Of a DNA stretch of 64,000 nt, positions 23,040 to 35,589 are shown piece after piece. The position numbers and the translations under genes were made by a program. The notes below the pieces were generated by a model. That model was not told the DNA's origin and searched no databases. It worked only from the letters and a program-made list of their open reading frames with translations. Source of the stretch: Pseudorasbora parva. Taxonomy: Eukaryota; Chordata; Actinopteri; Cypriniformes; Gobionidae. Location of the stretch: NCBI RefSeq assembly GCF_024679245.1, contig NC_090173.1, forward strand, positions 12,827,513 to 12,891,512, given 5' to 3'. Position 1 is the stretch's first letter. Each line of letters opens with the position of its first letter.

Positions 23040-23840
23040 AATGAACCTGCGTTTGCAATTGAAAAGTCTTTACTTGCGGCCTGATGGATGGGCTCCCTCC
23101 CGCATCAACACGATTGTTTAAAAGTCATTTTTATCGAATTTTGCGTCGCTGCTGTTTCTCTATCACACAACTGCAAATTACCATAGACAGCAACAGAAAT
23201 TACAGGCTAGGTAAACACACTTCATGAAGTCACAGGTGCGAGCTACATGAGACAGCCTATTGCCTAGCACAGCTGTCAATCAAACATCAAATAAAAAAAT
23301 ATACACATGCAAAAATAAAATAAAAAATAGACTGTAAAAAACTAATTTTATGTATTCCAGTATTTGAGATGTATTAATTATGTATTATTATTAATTATGA
23401 AATTATGTAATAATTTTGTAATTTTGTTAAAATAATTTAAAAAACTATATTTGTATAATAAACTGAGGGGGCCTGTCATCATAGTGGGCGGGCCTGTGCC
23501 CGTCAGGCCCGTCCGCTGGCTACGCCCCTGAAACACGCCCACTTCCGTAACAACCCCACCCAAAAAAATAAATAAAAATAAAACAACAAGATATAATAAA
23601 TATACAGTATTTGTGAAAAATTAGTGGAAGTGTTCATTGGTCATATGATGAACTCCATCTGTTTAAATTATGCTTTAAGTGCTGAAACATCTTTTCGGCC
23701 CTCTGCATGTTTGATGGGCGTATTAGCATAACAAACTCTGACATTTTATGACTGAACTTGCTTTAAGCCAAAGTCTGTCAAGACCAATTATATACTGATA
23801 TAATGGTTAAAACTGCATCAGCTTTTATTCATCTATTCAC
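23040..23840. other. Repeat-like and AT-rich DNA, no gene
   Basis: Around 23465-23540 a GC-rich phrase ('gggcgggcctgtgcccgtcaggcccg') is flanked by AT-rich DNA and is probably the edge of an old repeat. No exon was seen until the V-set exon at 23845. Confidence 0.4.
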
Positions 23841-23844
23841 TTAC

Positions 23845-24180
23845 CCAAAGTAATCTGAGTTGAAAGCACAGGTCTCTGTTTGCTGTAAACTTTACAAGTG
23901 TATTTTCCCTTATCTTCAGCTCTCAGATTGTCCAGACGGAGGGAGAAGTTTCCATGTTGAATCTGATCAGTAAAGAAATGAGCTCTATCATGATAATCCT
24001 GATGCTGGGACTCTGGTCGACTCTCACCATCTGGATACAGATGAACCAGAGCTTTAGTGTCTGTTCTTCTCCATTCCACCTTCAGATCCTCCATTGGTAA
24101 AGGTTTAACATGATAACAGCGCAGAATCACTGAAGACCCAGCAGGAACACGTCTGTCTTGAGAATATGTCACAGTCAACC
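23845..24180 (-). CDS. V-set immunoglobulin exon
   Basis: Acceptor TTTTCAG at 24181-24182 and donor GTAAGTG after 23845. The exon is 336 bp (112 codons), phase 1-1. It has B-strand Cys in VILRCYHV, Trp in VEWRRTD, the shared block DYHDRAHFFTDQIQHGNFS and D-K-G-K-Y-T-C, so both disulfide cysteines and the core Trp are present. The A-strand region (QDRRVPAGSS) differs from the 38.1-kb exon. The likely role is the extracellular ligand-binding domain of a B7/butyrophilin-like surface protein. About 9 kb separates it from the TM exon upstream, with no leader exon found between, so it may be an internal exon or the start of a headless duplicate. Confidence 0.8.
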
Positions 24181-24404
24181 CTGAAAATGAAAAGACAGTT
24201 TGTTTCTAATGTGAAGTATCTTGAGGGGGGATTTATTTTACATATTTAAAAATAAATAAAAATAAACTAACACACAGAGCTGGGTTTGGAGAGAAAACAT
24301 TTTAGTCACTTCTTCTACAAGTCTTTAACGTCAGCAACACTGATTAGCAGAAGATAACAGATGCACTGTATGAAGCTTAAATCCTTGTTTCTGTCAGAAT
24401 AAGT

Positions 24405-24490
24405 TCTTTTAATAATAATAATAATAATAATAAACTTTATTTTATAAAGCGCCTTTAAAGGCAACTTCTCAAAGCGCTGTACAAAAAACA
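24405..24490 (-). mobile_element. 3' tail of a LINE or its SINE partner
   Basis: (TAA)n followed by 'aaactttattttataaagcgcctttaaaggcaac...aaagcgctgtac' resembles the 3' hairpin and short-repeat tail of CR1/L2-like retroposons. No body sequence was recognised. Confidence 0.4.
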
Positions 24491-24499
24491 AGCAATACA

Positions 24500-25919
24500 C
24501 TAACTGCTTTCTATTCTATACAATACAGGGTTTCTTTTTCAATTCACTTTGGTACTATTTTCACAAGAAAGGTGAACATTTTCAAAACTCAGTGCTAATA
24601 TCAGAACAGAATCATCAAAAGTGCACTTTTTTTCCCAAACATTCAATTGTATTAATACACAAAACCAGAAAGTATCCTGTTCACTAGACAAAATAAGTGT
24701 TTCATCTTTATAAATGTCTCATTCACAGTTACTGCCTTTCATAAAGCTCTTCGTATCAAACTTTTGATTTGCATCTCTTCTCGTTCAGTTTAATACATTT
24801 GTCTATTATTTAATCCAACTGATCTTAATGGTTTAAGTTTCAATAAACCATTAAACCCGAATAATTTCAATTCATTATTCGGTGTGTGTGTGTGTTTATT
24901 CATTTTCAAGTTCTTTCCCAAAAAGATAAATAAAATAAAATTCTTACTGACTGAAAACATTTAAATGGTAATATAATTTAAATATTTCCAGCTCGCTCCG
25001 TTATGCCTGTTTCACACATTCTCCATTTACAGTGTGTATGTCGTTATTTTTTTCTGTACCCATGTTAACCGGTTATGGGGCGTTCACACCAGACGCGAAT
25101 GAAGCAAATAAATAAGCTTTTTATTTTAAATAAATACTGTTCTTTTGAACTTTCTGTTCATCAAAGAGTCCTAAAAAACTTTTTACACACAACTGTTTTA
25201 ACATTTATAATAATCATAAATGTCTATTGAGCAGTAAATCCTCATATTAGAATGATTTCTGAAGGATCATGTGACACTGAAGACGTGAAGTAATGATGCT
25301 CAAAATTCAGCTTTGCATCACAGGAATAAATCACATTTTAAAATATATTCAAATAGAAAAAGTTATTTTATATTTTAATAATATTTCACAATATTACAGC
25401 TTTTTTGTATTTCTAATAACATACATGCAGCCATATATATGGCATGCAGGAAATTATTGTATTTATAATTTGAAGTTTGAGTAAATGGAATGACACTGAA
25501 TATATGGAAAGAAACCGGGGCCGGATCTAATGCATGGGCAGGGGTGTAAATGTCTGCCTTGCCCACCCAATCAGAATTTAGGAACTGATACTGTTCATTT
25601 GTTTTTACGATGTGTGCATTGATTAAAACAATCTGAGGTGGGCTCTGTGTTGAAAGTTTTGATGAAGAGCTATAGAATACCCCAAATAACTGCGTCGGGC
25701 TGAAACTAACACAAAAAGCATGAGGCATAGTGTTGCGCACTGTCGTCTTCGCTCCTCTAAAAAAAGAGGAGAACAAGAGTGGCGATGAATCGCGTCACTC
25801 ACTGTTATTCTCACCCTCTTATGGGGAGGGGAACAAGAGCGGCAAGCTCGACGCCAGTAGAGCTGGCTGTCCCAGTTTTTTTGTTGTTGTTTTTTATCTC
25901 AGGGACCAAAGCCATTGGG
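24500..25919. other. AT-rich intergenic or intronic DNA
   Basis: No supported exon. A repeated 'aaaaaaagaggagaac'/'ggggaggggaacaagag' pair near 25755-25840 flanks a short repeat-like stretch. Nothing else was recognised. Confidence 0.4.
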
Positions 25920-25924
25920 AACGA

Positions 25925-26253
25925 GTAGATTGAGGGGCAGCCCAAGAGTGACCCTAATCACGTCAGGAAAGCTCTTAACCACCTCAGCCTGCTTCTGAAC
26001 TGGGGAACACTGCTGGGCACAATCATCAACAGTGTTGCCAAAAAAGCCTACCTTGTGGAGCATCAAGAATGTGTACTTTGTTTCAGACTTCTGCAAGGTT
26101 TAGCCAGGTGGGCGCTTCTTGACCACCAAAGTGGACTTCGTCTGGGTGAGGGCCAGTGCTGTGACTTTAAATACAGTCAGTCACTGTACGCAGCTCAACC
26201 CAAGCTCAGAACTACCCTCATCTGTTAAGAGTGCAGGGCCGAGGTGGCCTGCA
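25925..26253 (+). other. Unrecognised open stretch, possible processed-pseudogene fragment
   Basis: One plus-strand frame stays open from about 25932 to 26180 and reads like protein (EGQPKSDPNHVRKALNHLSL, then LLQGLARWALLDHQSG), with base use GC-richer than the surroundings. It does not begin with a Met or splice acceptor that I trust. The same GC-rich sequence appears to resume after a hAT insertion (27787-27924) and after a Harbinger insertion (30002-30240), so an older sequence has been split twice. I do not recognise the family. Confidence 0.3.
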
Positions 26254-26261
26254 AGTGGCAA

Positions 26262-27786
26262 AAAGTGTTGTTTTTTGGCCAGTTTTAATTTTAGTTTTAG
26301 TCTAGTCTTTGTGTCAAGCTTTTATTTTAGTTTTTATTAGTTTTAGTCATGTTCATACTCTTTTCAGTCTAGTCAAGTTTCAGTCGACAAAGTCTGAGCA
26401 TTTTAGTCTTATTTTAGTCAGAATTATCCATGACTATTATGACTAGTCCATGACTAGTTGACGAAAATTGATGACATTTTAGTGTAGTTTCAGTCAATGA
26501 AAACTGTATTTTAGTCTCTTTTTAGTAATGGAATTCTATTTAACCCAATCAATATAGTATAAATACCTAATACTTCCACAAAACATTCTGTTTTCCACTT
26601 TTATGTAATGAAAGTTTTTCCAAATGTCGTTTCTTCTTTTTCTCCTTTAAGCCGTATTTGGACGGTAATTGTTTCTCATGTGGACGTCCGTTAAAATAAA
26701 TGTGGATGCCAACTCAGTGATAAAAGTCGTGCATAAAGGATGTAATTTTATTCCACATGGAAATAAGAGGAAATAAGTTAATACTCATTTACATGAGGTA
26801 AACAAAATGCTGCTTGCTTATTTTAACACATTGCTGTGGTAATAACGGCCCATTTCAAAAGTTTACATGCTTTTCTTCTTTTTATTTTTTGAGCAGTGAT
26901 GAAATGTATTGCTCTTGTAAATACATGCCAGCATTTCAACAATAAAACTCTAGATCTTTAAAATGCATCCAAATTACAGTGAAGTACAACTGTACGGTGC
27001 TCTGCAGGGGTCAAAAAGGATATAAACAGTTACATTTGAAGTGATATATTCTTGAAAACTCAGAGATGTGGATTCGGACGGCAATTAAATTACCACACAT
27101 CCATGGTGTTTGTCTAAAAATAGTAGGTAATTTGGATGGGGATTTTTACGCAGGTGGTGGGAGAAAAACACTGACATTCTGGATTCAGACGGCAAAAAAA
27201 AAAAATCACAGACTAGCCCCTCAAAGATGAAAATATATTACGACCCCACGAGTAACAATAACCGTCCAAATAGGGCTAAAGACGAACCCCAACTGGCCGG
27301 CCATCTTTCCAACATCGGTCCCTTTCTCTTCCCCATCGGTCAGACTTAACTTTGTTTGTTGTTGTTTACTCTAACTCACTCACTGCAGTTGAATCTTCTA
27401 GTTCTAAATAATGCCGCGCCCGCGAGTGGGGCTTGAAGAGAGTGACGTCGCCTGCGTCTGCGCAGTGCGACCTGATGCAGCCCCTGAAGTGAGACAGAAA
27501 TACTGCAAAATAATAACAATAACGCCACTAAACGAGACTCAATAACATTATAACATTTTGTCTCGTTTTGGTCAATGAAAATGAAGGGCTATTTTAGCAT
27601 ATTTTTTATTTTGTAAACCACATTTAATCTTGTTTTTATTCATCAACAATATTGCATTATACATTTAATTATAATCATCGTCACATGACCAGCATTTACG
27701 TTTCGTCTCATCTTGTTTTTGTCACGTGATAAAGGTTCGTTGACGACGATATTTCGTCATAATTTTTGTTTGACGAAAGCAACACT
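26262..27786. mobile_element. hAT-type non-autonomous element
   Basis: The right end GACGAAAGCAACACT and left end AGTGTTGTTTT, with 'ttttagtctagtc'/'cagtcaatgaaaa' subterminal motifs, match a very common cyprinid hAT family. The flanks AGTGGCAA and AGTGGCAC form a 7/8 target duplication. No transposase frame remains. Confidence 0.65.
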
Positions 27787-28484
27787 AGTGGCACTGCCAC
27801 CCCACTATTGGAGGTAGTAGAAGGGAAAAAAGGGAGGTGTTCCATATTTTGGAACCAATCCAGGAAAAAGGCACAGGGACGGGCAAAGTATTGCATAACT
27901 CCTCAGCCACCTGGGAAAGCCTGTGCCCGGTTGCATAAAACACCTTAAGTTTTTCCCTTAAGTATGATACTTAAGGCGTGATTTCCCCTTATCTAAGGGA
28001 ATGATTTAAGGGTGTTGCATATAATCCCTTAAACGGTTCTCTTAGGTAAGGGACGCCGCTAAGTGTTTCACGACTGCGACCCAGGTTTTACCGTTATAAA
28101 ATTCTACTGTTGCCATAGACACGCTACGCTGGCGGGCTAGAGACTGAAGCTGAGATTCAACAAGAGGAATATTACACGGAGTGAGAGAACGTTATTGTCT
28201 TAAATCACATAAAAATGATCACTGCTGAGGATAAACGATTTGAAGATCACGACAAAATAAAATATGCTTGGTAACGTTATTTGTTTCACACGTTAGACCT
28301 TCTCAGCAAAAATCAGCTTCAACACCGGCAGAGCGCCAGCAGCACGCCAAATCATGCAGCAAAGTGAGGTTTTATTGCTTCTTTGTTAACAAATATTTTA
28401 GTCTATTGTTAATTTTACTTAGAACAGCCTCGATGTAATTTTTAGATTTTTTTCATTATTCCTTCAAAACACTTGTGAATTGCA

Positions 28485-28706
28485 GAAAGACGCAAATATC
28501 CTCTCCAGCCGCGACAAGAGAAGAAGTGCTAGAACTGCAAAGAGACGTCCTACAGAAGACAAAACTGCAATTAGAGATCGAAAAACTTAAAAAGGAGAAG
28601 GAAAATCAAGACCTTTACAACTTCATTCTTAATAACAAACTAATGCAGCTACAAAGTGAAGGAAAAATAAAATGCACATCAATTGACGAATATTTTTTTA
28701 TGACAG
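28485..28706 (+). pseudogene. Coiled-coil exon of a Harbinger Myb-like protein
   Basis: Follows a plausible acceptor (TGAATTGCAG). It reads KTQISSPAATREEVLELQRD and then a heptad-like Leu/Lys/Glu-rich helix (KLQLEIEKLKKEKEN) before a stop. Myb/SANT partner proteins of Harbinger elements end in such a helix, which binds the transposase and carries it to the nucleus. The Myb domain itself was not found; only a short frame (MITAEDKRFEDHDK) near 28214 precedes it. Confidence 0.45.
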
Positions 28707-28856
28707 ATCTGACAGGTTTTGTATTTATTTATGATTTATTTATTTATATTTCATTTATTTATATTTATGACTATTGTCCATAGGCTACTAGCTAAACTAA
28801 TTAAAGAATGCATTTACGATGGCATCTCTGACAACAAATCCAGCCCGTTGAAAATC

Positions 28857-29680
28857 TTGTTAATTTTCTTCATGAGCCTCTTCTGCTTCTGCTTCTTGAG
28901 CCTCTTCTTCGACATCATCTCCCTCTTCACAATACATCTTTGACATGTTAAAAAGAACAACGCTGGCGACAATAATTCTGCAGATGCGCAGCTCGTTGTG
29001 GAGACTGTGAAATCTGCGTTTGAGCTGTCCGATCGTCCTCTCAATTATAGACCGTGTGTGTGTCAACGCATTGTTGTATCTTTCATAAGATCAAACGATG
29101 ACCATAAGTATCAACAAGTCAAAATACATTTTAATAGATTGATAAAATATTTAATTTCTAATTCTGCACACATGGTCACACTAGCTGCACATTAACAGAA
29201 TGGTAATTTTTTCTGTTAACATACTGCTGATCTTCATGCGTGCGGGGAGCCTGCTGAATTCTGACATGTGTGCCATCGATTACAACACTTATTCGAGGAA
29301 ACCCCGCTTTCCGAAAAAAAGAGGTTTGAATGGCATCCAGTTCAACACGCGATGGAAATGTCACAGTTTGGCTTAAATGACGGCAGAGAGTCCCTGCAAC
29401 CCGGTGAATAACTCTACTAACTGACGATTTATGAACATGGAAAACATCTCCCACTACAGACTGGAAACTCCCAGTTGCAAAGAACCGAAGTGCTATAAGC
29501 AACTGTAACACAGAGGGTAGTGAGTGGTTGCGCTGGGTAACATGATCAAGATCGCCTTCCAGTTTGTTAGCGATCTCATATATCCCGCGGCGATCAAATC
29601 TATATTCGCGAAGCAGTTTTTCATCGCTAAGATGGTCCAGAGGATTCTCCCTATCGCGAAAAATTCACTTTGGCACATTT
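28857..29680 (-). pseudogene. HARBI1-like transposase, central part missing
   Basis: Upstream frames (29680-29176) give helix-turn-helix-like sequence (LLIALRFFATGSFQSVVGDV, HKSSVSRVIHRVAG) and the first catalytic region VVIDGTHVRI with its Asp. The C-terminal part (29095-28860) gives RYNNALTHTRSIIERTIGQL with the Glu of the DDE triad, then an acidic tail. The roughly 100 or more residues that should hold the second Asp and the 'PGS-HD' motif are replaced by about 80 bp of AT-rich sequence, and the N-terminal segment is in two frames. Usual family length is about 350 residues. Not functional. Confidence 0.7.
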
Positions 29681-30001
29681 ACATCTTCAACAGGATATAT
29701 AACCTCAGCTATTTTTTTCTCATTAATGTTCGTCAACTCTTAAGGTAAACTTTTCTTAACCTTAAACTATACTTAGGAAAATGACAGTTAAGGGGCTTTA
29801 TGCAACACTTAACGGTTTTTAAGGGATTACTTAAGTGAAAAATAGACATTTGAGGATAATTCTAAGGGTTTATGACGTTTCAGTTTAATAAACCCTTAAG
29901 TGATACTTAAGGGTTATTTTATGCAACACCCTTAAGTTTAAGGGAAACCTAAGGGCGATCTTAAGGGAAATTTTCACTTAAGGTGTTTTATGCAACCGGG
30001 C

Positions 30002-30688
30002 ACTGGCCTTCAACTCTGAATCTGATTCAGCATGAGCACACACTATTGCAATGGGAATCTCAGCATTATCTTCATTTCCAGCTCATAACAGCCATCTCTC
30101 CGATGCAGCAATTCACATCTGTCCTCTGCCTGAGCCCCAAATGAAACGCTAGGTCCCCTATGAGAAGGACAAGCAATTCTATCTGTAAGCTACCAGGCAT
30201 GTGAAACGTTGAGCGTAAGACAGTGAGACAGTCTCTTGCAATCAATATCCCACTTCGAGTAATGTGTAGATTGTACTGTTGAAACTGATATGACATAACC
30301 AAAGCCATAGTTTACGCCAGAGTACTGTTATTGTTATACTGTTATACTGACAGAGTACACTGTTATTGACAAGGATTTATCATTCTGATGGCACTATCTT
30401 AATCGACATAAATAATTTTGAGCAAAATACAGGCTTTTGTAGTAATCCATTGTGTGATTTTTGTATTTATTTTTTTACAAATGGTATTGAGAAATTTTAA
30501 GTATGATTAGAGAAATGCTCCAAAGCTAAATAAAAATGTAATTGTGACATTCAGTCTTAGTTTCAGTTTTATTTCCTTTAATTTGTTTTCCTGTGTTGTT
30601 TCCTTTGTTCTAGTTAGTTTGTTTCCATAGTTACTCATTGGTTATTTGATTTCATTCACTGTCTCTTGTTTAGTTCTTTGTTTGCTTA
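30002..30688. other. Split older GC-rich sequence, then AT-rich DNA
   Basis: 30002-30240 looks like a continuation of the sequence interrupted by the Harbinger element. The remainder shows no exon. Confidence 0.35.
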
Positions 30689-31139
30689 TAGCTGCTTTTC
30701 CATCATCAGGCTGAATGGTTCTCATTCTGTGTCGATCCAGGCCAGCTGGTACGGTTCTGGTTTTATTTTCCACTGTGGGGTTGATAACAGCCACTCTTTG
30801 GAATGTAATACAAAAGATTTTGTTGTCGCCTTGGTAAAACAATGGTTCACTAACGATATGAGATGTACATAAAGGCTGATGGAGGATGCTCAGATATTTA
30901 TTTTAATGTTATTATTTATGGCTCAAATAAAGCGCTTAGCTACAGAGAAACTGGTAGCCAGGCAACAGGCAAGTGACCAATCCTGAGTGGCGACGTCACT
31001 TCACGGATTCTACCAGGACGATTCAGCACAGTTGTCGAATTCCAGGACGAGAATGGTTTCTTATTGTGCCACTCTCAAGTGGAAACACAACTGGAACCGT
31101 TCTAAGAACCGTTCAGCCCGAGTGTGGAAAAGCAGCTTA
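30689..31139. mobile_element. MITE with TAGCTGCTTTTCCA termini
   Basis: TAGCTGCTTTTCCATCATCAGGCTGAA... is mirrored by ...TTCAGCCCGAGTGTGGAAAAGCAGCT. The interior has a second inverted pair around 'ggtacggttctgg' and 'ggaaccgttct'. No coding sequence. Confidence 0.65.
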
Positions 31140-33003
31140 TGTATACAGTGTGCTTTTAGTTCCCTCAGTTCTTTGTTCAAGTATTGTCTTTACGTTGCTG
31201 TGAAGTTGTTGTGTTCTGTCTTCTCTAATTAGCCCAGTCCAGTTGTTTTCTTTGTCATTTTGTTAATTAAGGTTAAAGCTGCATATATAAATCCACTCCT
31301 CCATATCTCTCTTTGCCTGACCTGCCATGAAATTAATAGCAGTGAATGGCATTTAATTCATTGTAAATCCCCCCCCCCAATATTTCAACATGAAAATCAC
31401 AGTAGATCAAATGAAAAATATGTAGAATTAATTTATTTTGTAACAATAATTTTGTTCCTAATTAAATATGACTGTCAGAATAAATCAGACAAAAATAATC
31501 CCCCTCCATTGAACCGATTGGTAACGCCCAACCAGCGAGTCGAACTTTCACCAAAACAACGCAAGTGGCGTTTGAATGGGAGAGACACTGGTAACGTTAG
31601 CGGCAAAAATGAAGAGAAGCACAGCGGACTTAGTTGCTGGTCAGAGAGGGATGCAAAAAAATTAAGCGTGTAGCCTACTGAGAATGAGGTATGAGAATAT
31701 TGTGTAATATCTAAGTACACATGACATCATATGTTTCGCTAGCTCATCTATTTCAATGTATTTAGCTATAACTATCAGTAAAAGTTACCAAAACAGCTGA
31801 CTGTTTTTCTAGTTCATTTTTCAATAGTGTCTGTAATTATCACTGACAAAAGTATTCACATCGGTGTTTGTTTTCTTCCTAAATCAATCTGACTTTTGAA
31901 CGAATTGGATGAATGAACGATTTTAGTGGCTCACTCATTTAAACAGTGAATCGCTGCCCCCTACTGGCGGTTTCAATACTTAGCCTAATTTCTTTCTTTT
32001 TATAATCTCTACTATGTTAGAATTTTATGAGTGCTTATACACAATTTTCATATGATTACGAGGTCTATAATCTCTTAACATGTTTTTATAACAGATTCGA
32101 GGTAAATATATCAGCAGGGTAGTAAAGTCAGCAGAGGGAGAGGAGCAGGTGATCGGTCCATAGGTGGAGGGTGGAGCTTTAGACCAAAACACAACATGCC
32201 TACAACAACAACAACTTTTAAATGACAATATCCTGTCCGGACTACTGTTGCCAGTGTTGTGGCAAAATGCAAATCTTGGTATAGCCATATGTTTACCTTC
32301 CCATGGTGTGAGATATGCAGTACTTGACATATACGTTTACTATGAGCTATACATGGGCTACGTGACATCCTGACTTAAACAACGGCCTGTATGGAAATGT
32401 ACTGAGAGGGGAGGATGCTGCCAACAGTATAAGAGATTGTGATTTCTGTTATGACTTCAGTGTACGCTTGGTGTGGCCTTGTGGTTGCATCAACCGTGCC
32501 TCTTTCTTGCAAGAAACTTTTTTATTAAATAAACCTTTATAATTATAATTGGCTAATGTTTGTCTCTTATTCAGTGAAGCGACAGAGTTAATTATTCTGC
32601 CATTACATCAGTGATATAAGTATTTGAAATTAACATAATTTCTTAATGTCTAGTGACATATCAGGGCCATTTTATTATTAATTGAAATATATTTCTTGCA
32701 TACAGTTCCTTTAATATTGGCAAATAATGGCACAACTTTACATGCACTACAGATTTTGGGTTTGCCAATGTTTGTGAGGTTTGTGCCATCAGTGTTTTGA
32801 ACGAGTTTTAAGGCATTTAGTAGTAAGTAATAAATAGCACAATGTTACATTATTTGTTTGGATTTTATGATTGTGAATCAGAACTCCTCAGCACCTGTTC
32901 TGTTTAGACTATTCTTTCATTATTAACATTTGTCGCTTGTCTTTTCTACTTTCTCTTAATCTTCAAGTCCCAAATGGACTACAGCAAACAAGAAGATTTG
33001 TAC
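31140..33003. other. Intronic or intergenic DNA, no gene recognised
   Basis: Includes a possible retroelement end near 32475-32545 ('ttattaaataaacctttataa', a polyadenylation-like signal) but no paired LTR or coding frame. Open frames at 31260-31673 and 32025-32373 have no motif or splice support. Confidence 0.35.
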
Positions 33004-33102
33004 CATAATGTGATATGCAGAAGATCAGGTAGCAGAGCAGAAGTGCAGATCCAGAAGCAGCAATAGAGAGAATCAACACCATTATGTGTAGAGCAGAGAA
33101 AC
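33004..33102 (-). CDS. Transmembrane exon of an Ig-superfamily protein
   Basis: Acceptor TTTCACAG at 33103-33104, 99 bp, donor GTACAAAT after 33004, phase 1-1. It encodes a short polar lead (FSALH), then about 24 hydrophobic residues with small residues in the middle (IMVLILSIAASGSALLLCYL) and ICISHY-type ends. That is a single-pass membrane helix, as expected after the V-V extracellular part at 37.6-38.5 kb. The cytoplasmic exons that should follow were not identified with confidence; the microexons at 18.1 and 15.5 kb are candidates. Confidence 0.7.
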
Positions 33103-33207
33103 CTGTGAAACACAGACATAAGTTACTGAACACAGGGATTATGGGGTCAATTTCTGTATTACCATAAAAAATAAACATTTTTTTTGTGAAAATATGTATT
33201 GTGTTTA

Positions 33208-33209
<2 letters not shown>

Positions 33210-33251
<42 letters not shown>
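33210..33251. repeat. (CA)n microsatellite
   Basis: About 21 uninterrupted CA units, in the intron just upstream (gene sense) of the TM exon. Confidence 0.95.
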
Positions 33252-33255
<4 letters not shown>

Positions 33256-33259
33256 CTGG

Positions 33260-34378
33260 TAGTGATAAAGTGTTTACGTTGTACCTGTCATTATACATAT
33301 TTGTGTATTATATTTCCATATATTTATGATCAATATACACTAAAAGGTTTAACTAATATGATTTACTCGATTTTTCCACTCAAGACTTTTTAAAGCTGTG
33401 AAATCAATTACATATATTGTATGAATTAAAGTAAATCTGAATAACTCAATTATTTTATGAGAAATAACATTTTGTATATAAAATTATAAAACAACAACAG
33501 TAATTATGTAAAAAAAAAAATAGTAGATATATTTGAAATATTAGATTTAACAAAAGACCACTGAATAATTACATTTAAAAATGTATATTAAATTTAACTA
33601 AACAAATGCTGTGTGTACTAAATTTAAAAGTGAATTTAATTTATTAATTATCAAAATGTTGCATTTATTTTTTTACACTGAATTTACTCTTTACTCCAAG
33701 AGTACTTTACAATGAATATAATAAAACCAAACTACATAACTGTTGACACATTGTTTTAGTATGCATTTATTTGTCAATAAAACCCATTAGACCCATCTAA
33801 TCAACCTTGCATATTGCCAAATGACAAAACTGACTTTACCTGAACTCTGCTTAGGTGGTTTCTCAAACTGTCAAATTCATCAAGAAACTACACACTTTAA
33901 AAATGTCATCCATTTTAATATTCAAGTAGATTTTTCTACAAGTAGAACTTGTAGAATATCCATGAGAGAAAAACATTTTTTAACAATTTTAACTGAAACG
34001 CTTACATTAGATGAGAAAATCTTCTTTTTTTACCAGAAAAAAAATATAATAAATCTCGATTTTTCATCTTTTGTTCAGTGTCCTCTTTGCCTTGCGATGT
34101 ATTTTTCACCATGTGAGAACATGATGTGTGTGTGGCATTTATTTATATTTATTAAACTGCAAATACTTTGTGCATGTCTGAAATTTAACTGAATTAATGT
34201 TAAAAATAAATAAAACAAAGGTTAAGCCTCAGCAGGTAGACGATCGAGACACTTCAGCATATGGATTACAAATGTTAATGTGCATTCTGAAATCAGAAAA
34301 AAGATGTATGCTGTGTAATCCATGCCCATTTAACTTAATTCACCTTGTACTGTTGTGTTTATATATTTATGTAATTAT
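33260..34378. other. AT-rich intron, no exon seen
   Basis: Very AT-rich. The open frame at 33821-34192 has no acceptable splice borders or motifs. Confidence 0.45.
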
Positions 34379-35465
34379 CAGTGTTGCCACAGTTACTTTG
34401 AAAAAGTAATCTGATTACTGATTACTCCTTTAAAAAGTAACTTAGTTACTTTACAGATTACTTGATTTTAAAAGTAGCTAAGTTAGATAACAAGTTACTT
34501 TATTAGTTACATTTAGCAGTTGCCGACAACACCCCTGCCGCCTCAACATAGAAATGACAACCGTTTTTGGCAATGCTCATTTTATTGGAAGTACATTTTT
34601 AACAGTAGCCTAACATGAACAATGTATCTCCTGACTAGAGCCCTGCGTTTATGCCTGAGCCCGACAGCCCTTACTTTTTTACGCACCTTTTTTTAGGCTT
34701 CTCCTTCGTTTTATATTTATTTTAATAATTAAAATGTACAATGAGATGTGCTGCGCTGGTGGAAACAACATGAGACCATGATAGCTTACGCGACAAGACA
34801 TGACATTTTAAGACATGGCTCGCGCAGGATTATAGAGTCCGTTTCTCTAGCACAGCTGCTAGAGTTATGGCCTTTTTACAACTGGTTCCTTTATTCGTTT
34901 TCTCTGACCAGGTATCTCTCTGATGAAATGACCAGGAGTAAGCCTTAAATGCCTTCCGAGAGCCTTTCGAGATGTAGCCTATTTAATTCTGATCACTCAA
35001 ACAAACAAATTCAGAAGGTGGTCTGAAAGCATTTCAGACGAAACCCGACAAATGTAAATCTATCTGGTTGTTTAAACCACGTGTAAATTTTACTCCTGGC
35101 AAATGATTGAAAAACAAACGTATGAGAGCGTGTTATGGGCTATATGTTGTAGTCAGATAGATATCATGGTGCTACTGCAAACATATCACTGCAAATGAGT
35201 AAAGCAAGCCCACGCAAATGGCCGTAAATGAAACTTAAAATAAGTCACAAAAATAAGTCAAACAAAACACAATAATCTTCACAAAAAAAAATTATAAGAC
35301 TAAATTGTCTTACCAGTGCTTAGGTCGCTCTCTCTCATATTGCGATCTTTGAATTTGAAATGAGCTGCTGAATAAAATGCATCTTGAATCTTTTGCTTTG
35401 ATGTGATCTCCGGAGAAGATTTTAAGGCACCTTTAAATGAGCATATGCCGCGGGAACTGAAGATC
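34379..35465. mobile_element. hAT-like element, right end not found
   Basis: Starts CAGTGTTGCCACAGTTACTTTG with repeated 'agtaatctgattac' and 'aagtaacttagttac' motifs, a familiar cyprinid hAT terminus. Near 35400 the phrase 'gatgtgatctccggagaaga' is one I associate with the same family. No complementary CAACACTG end was found downstream. Confidence 0.5.
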
Positions 35466-35589
35466 GGATAATATTCATTTTGTGTAAGGTAGTCTATAAG
35501 AGAACCTGTTTTTTTTTTTTTTTTATGTTTAGATTGTTAAGCCCGTTTTGTTTTTTTGAGTTATACCAAACTTTTTCAATACAAAATCA

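Larger units (their letters stand above)
27925..30001. mobile_element. PIF/Harbinger element, internally deleted
   Basis: GCCCGGTTGCATAAAACACCTTAAG is mirrored by CTTAAGGTGTTTTATGCAACCGGGC. Both subterminal regions are packed with CTTAAGGG motifs. It encodes pieces of both usual Harbinger proteins: a HARBI1-like transposase on the minus strand and a coiled-coil piece of the Myb-like partner on the plus strand. No 3-bp TTA/TAA duplication is obvious at the ends. It splits an older GC-rich sequence. Confidence 0.8.
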
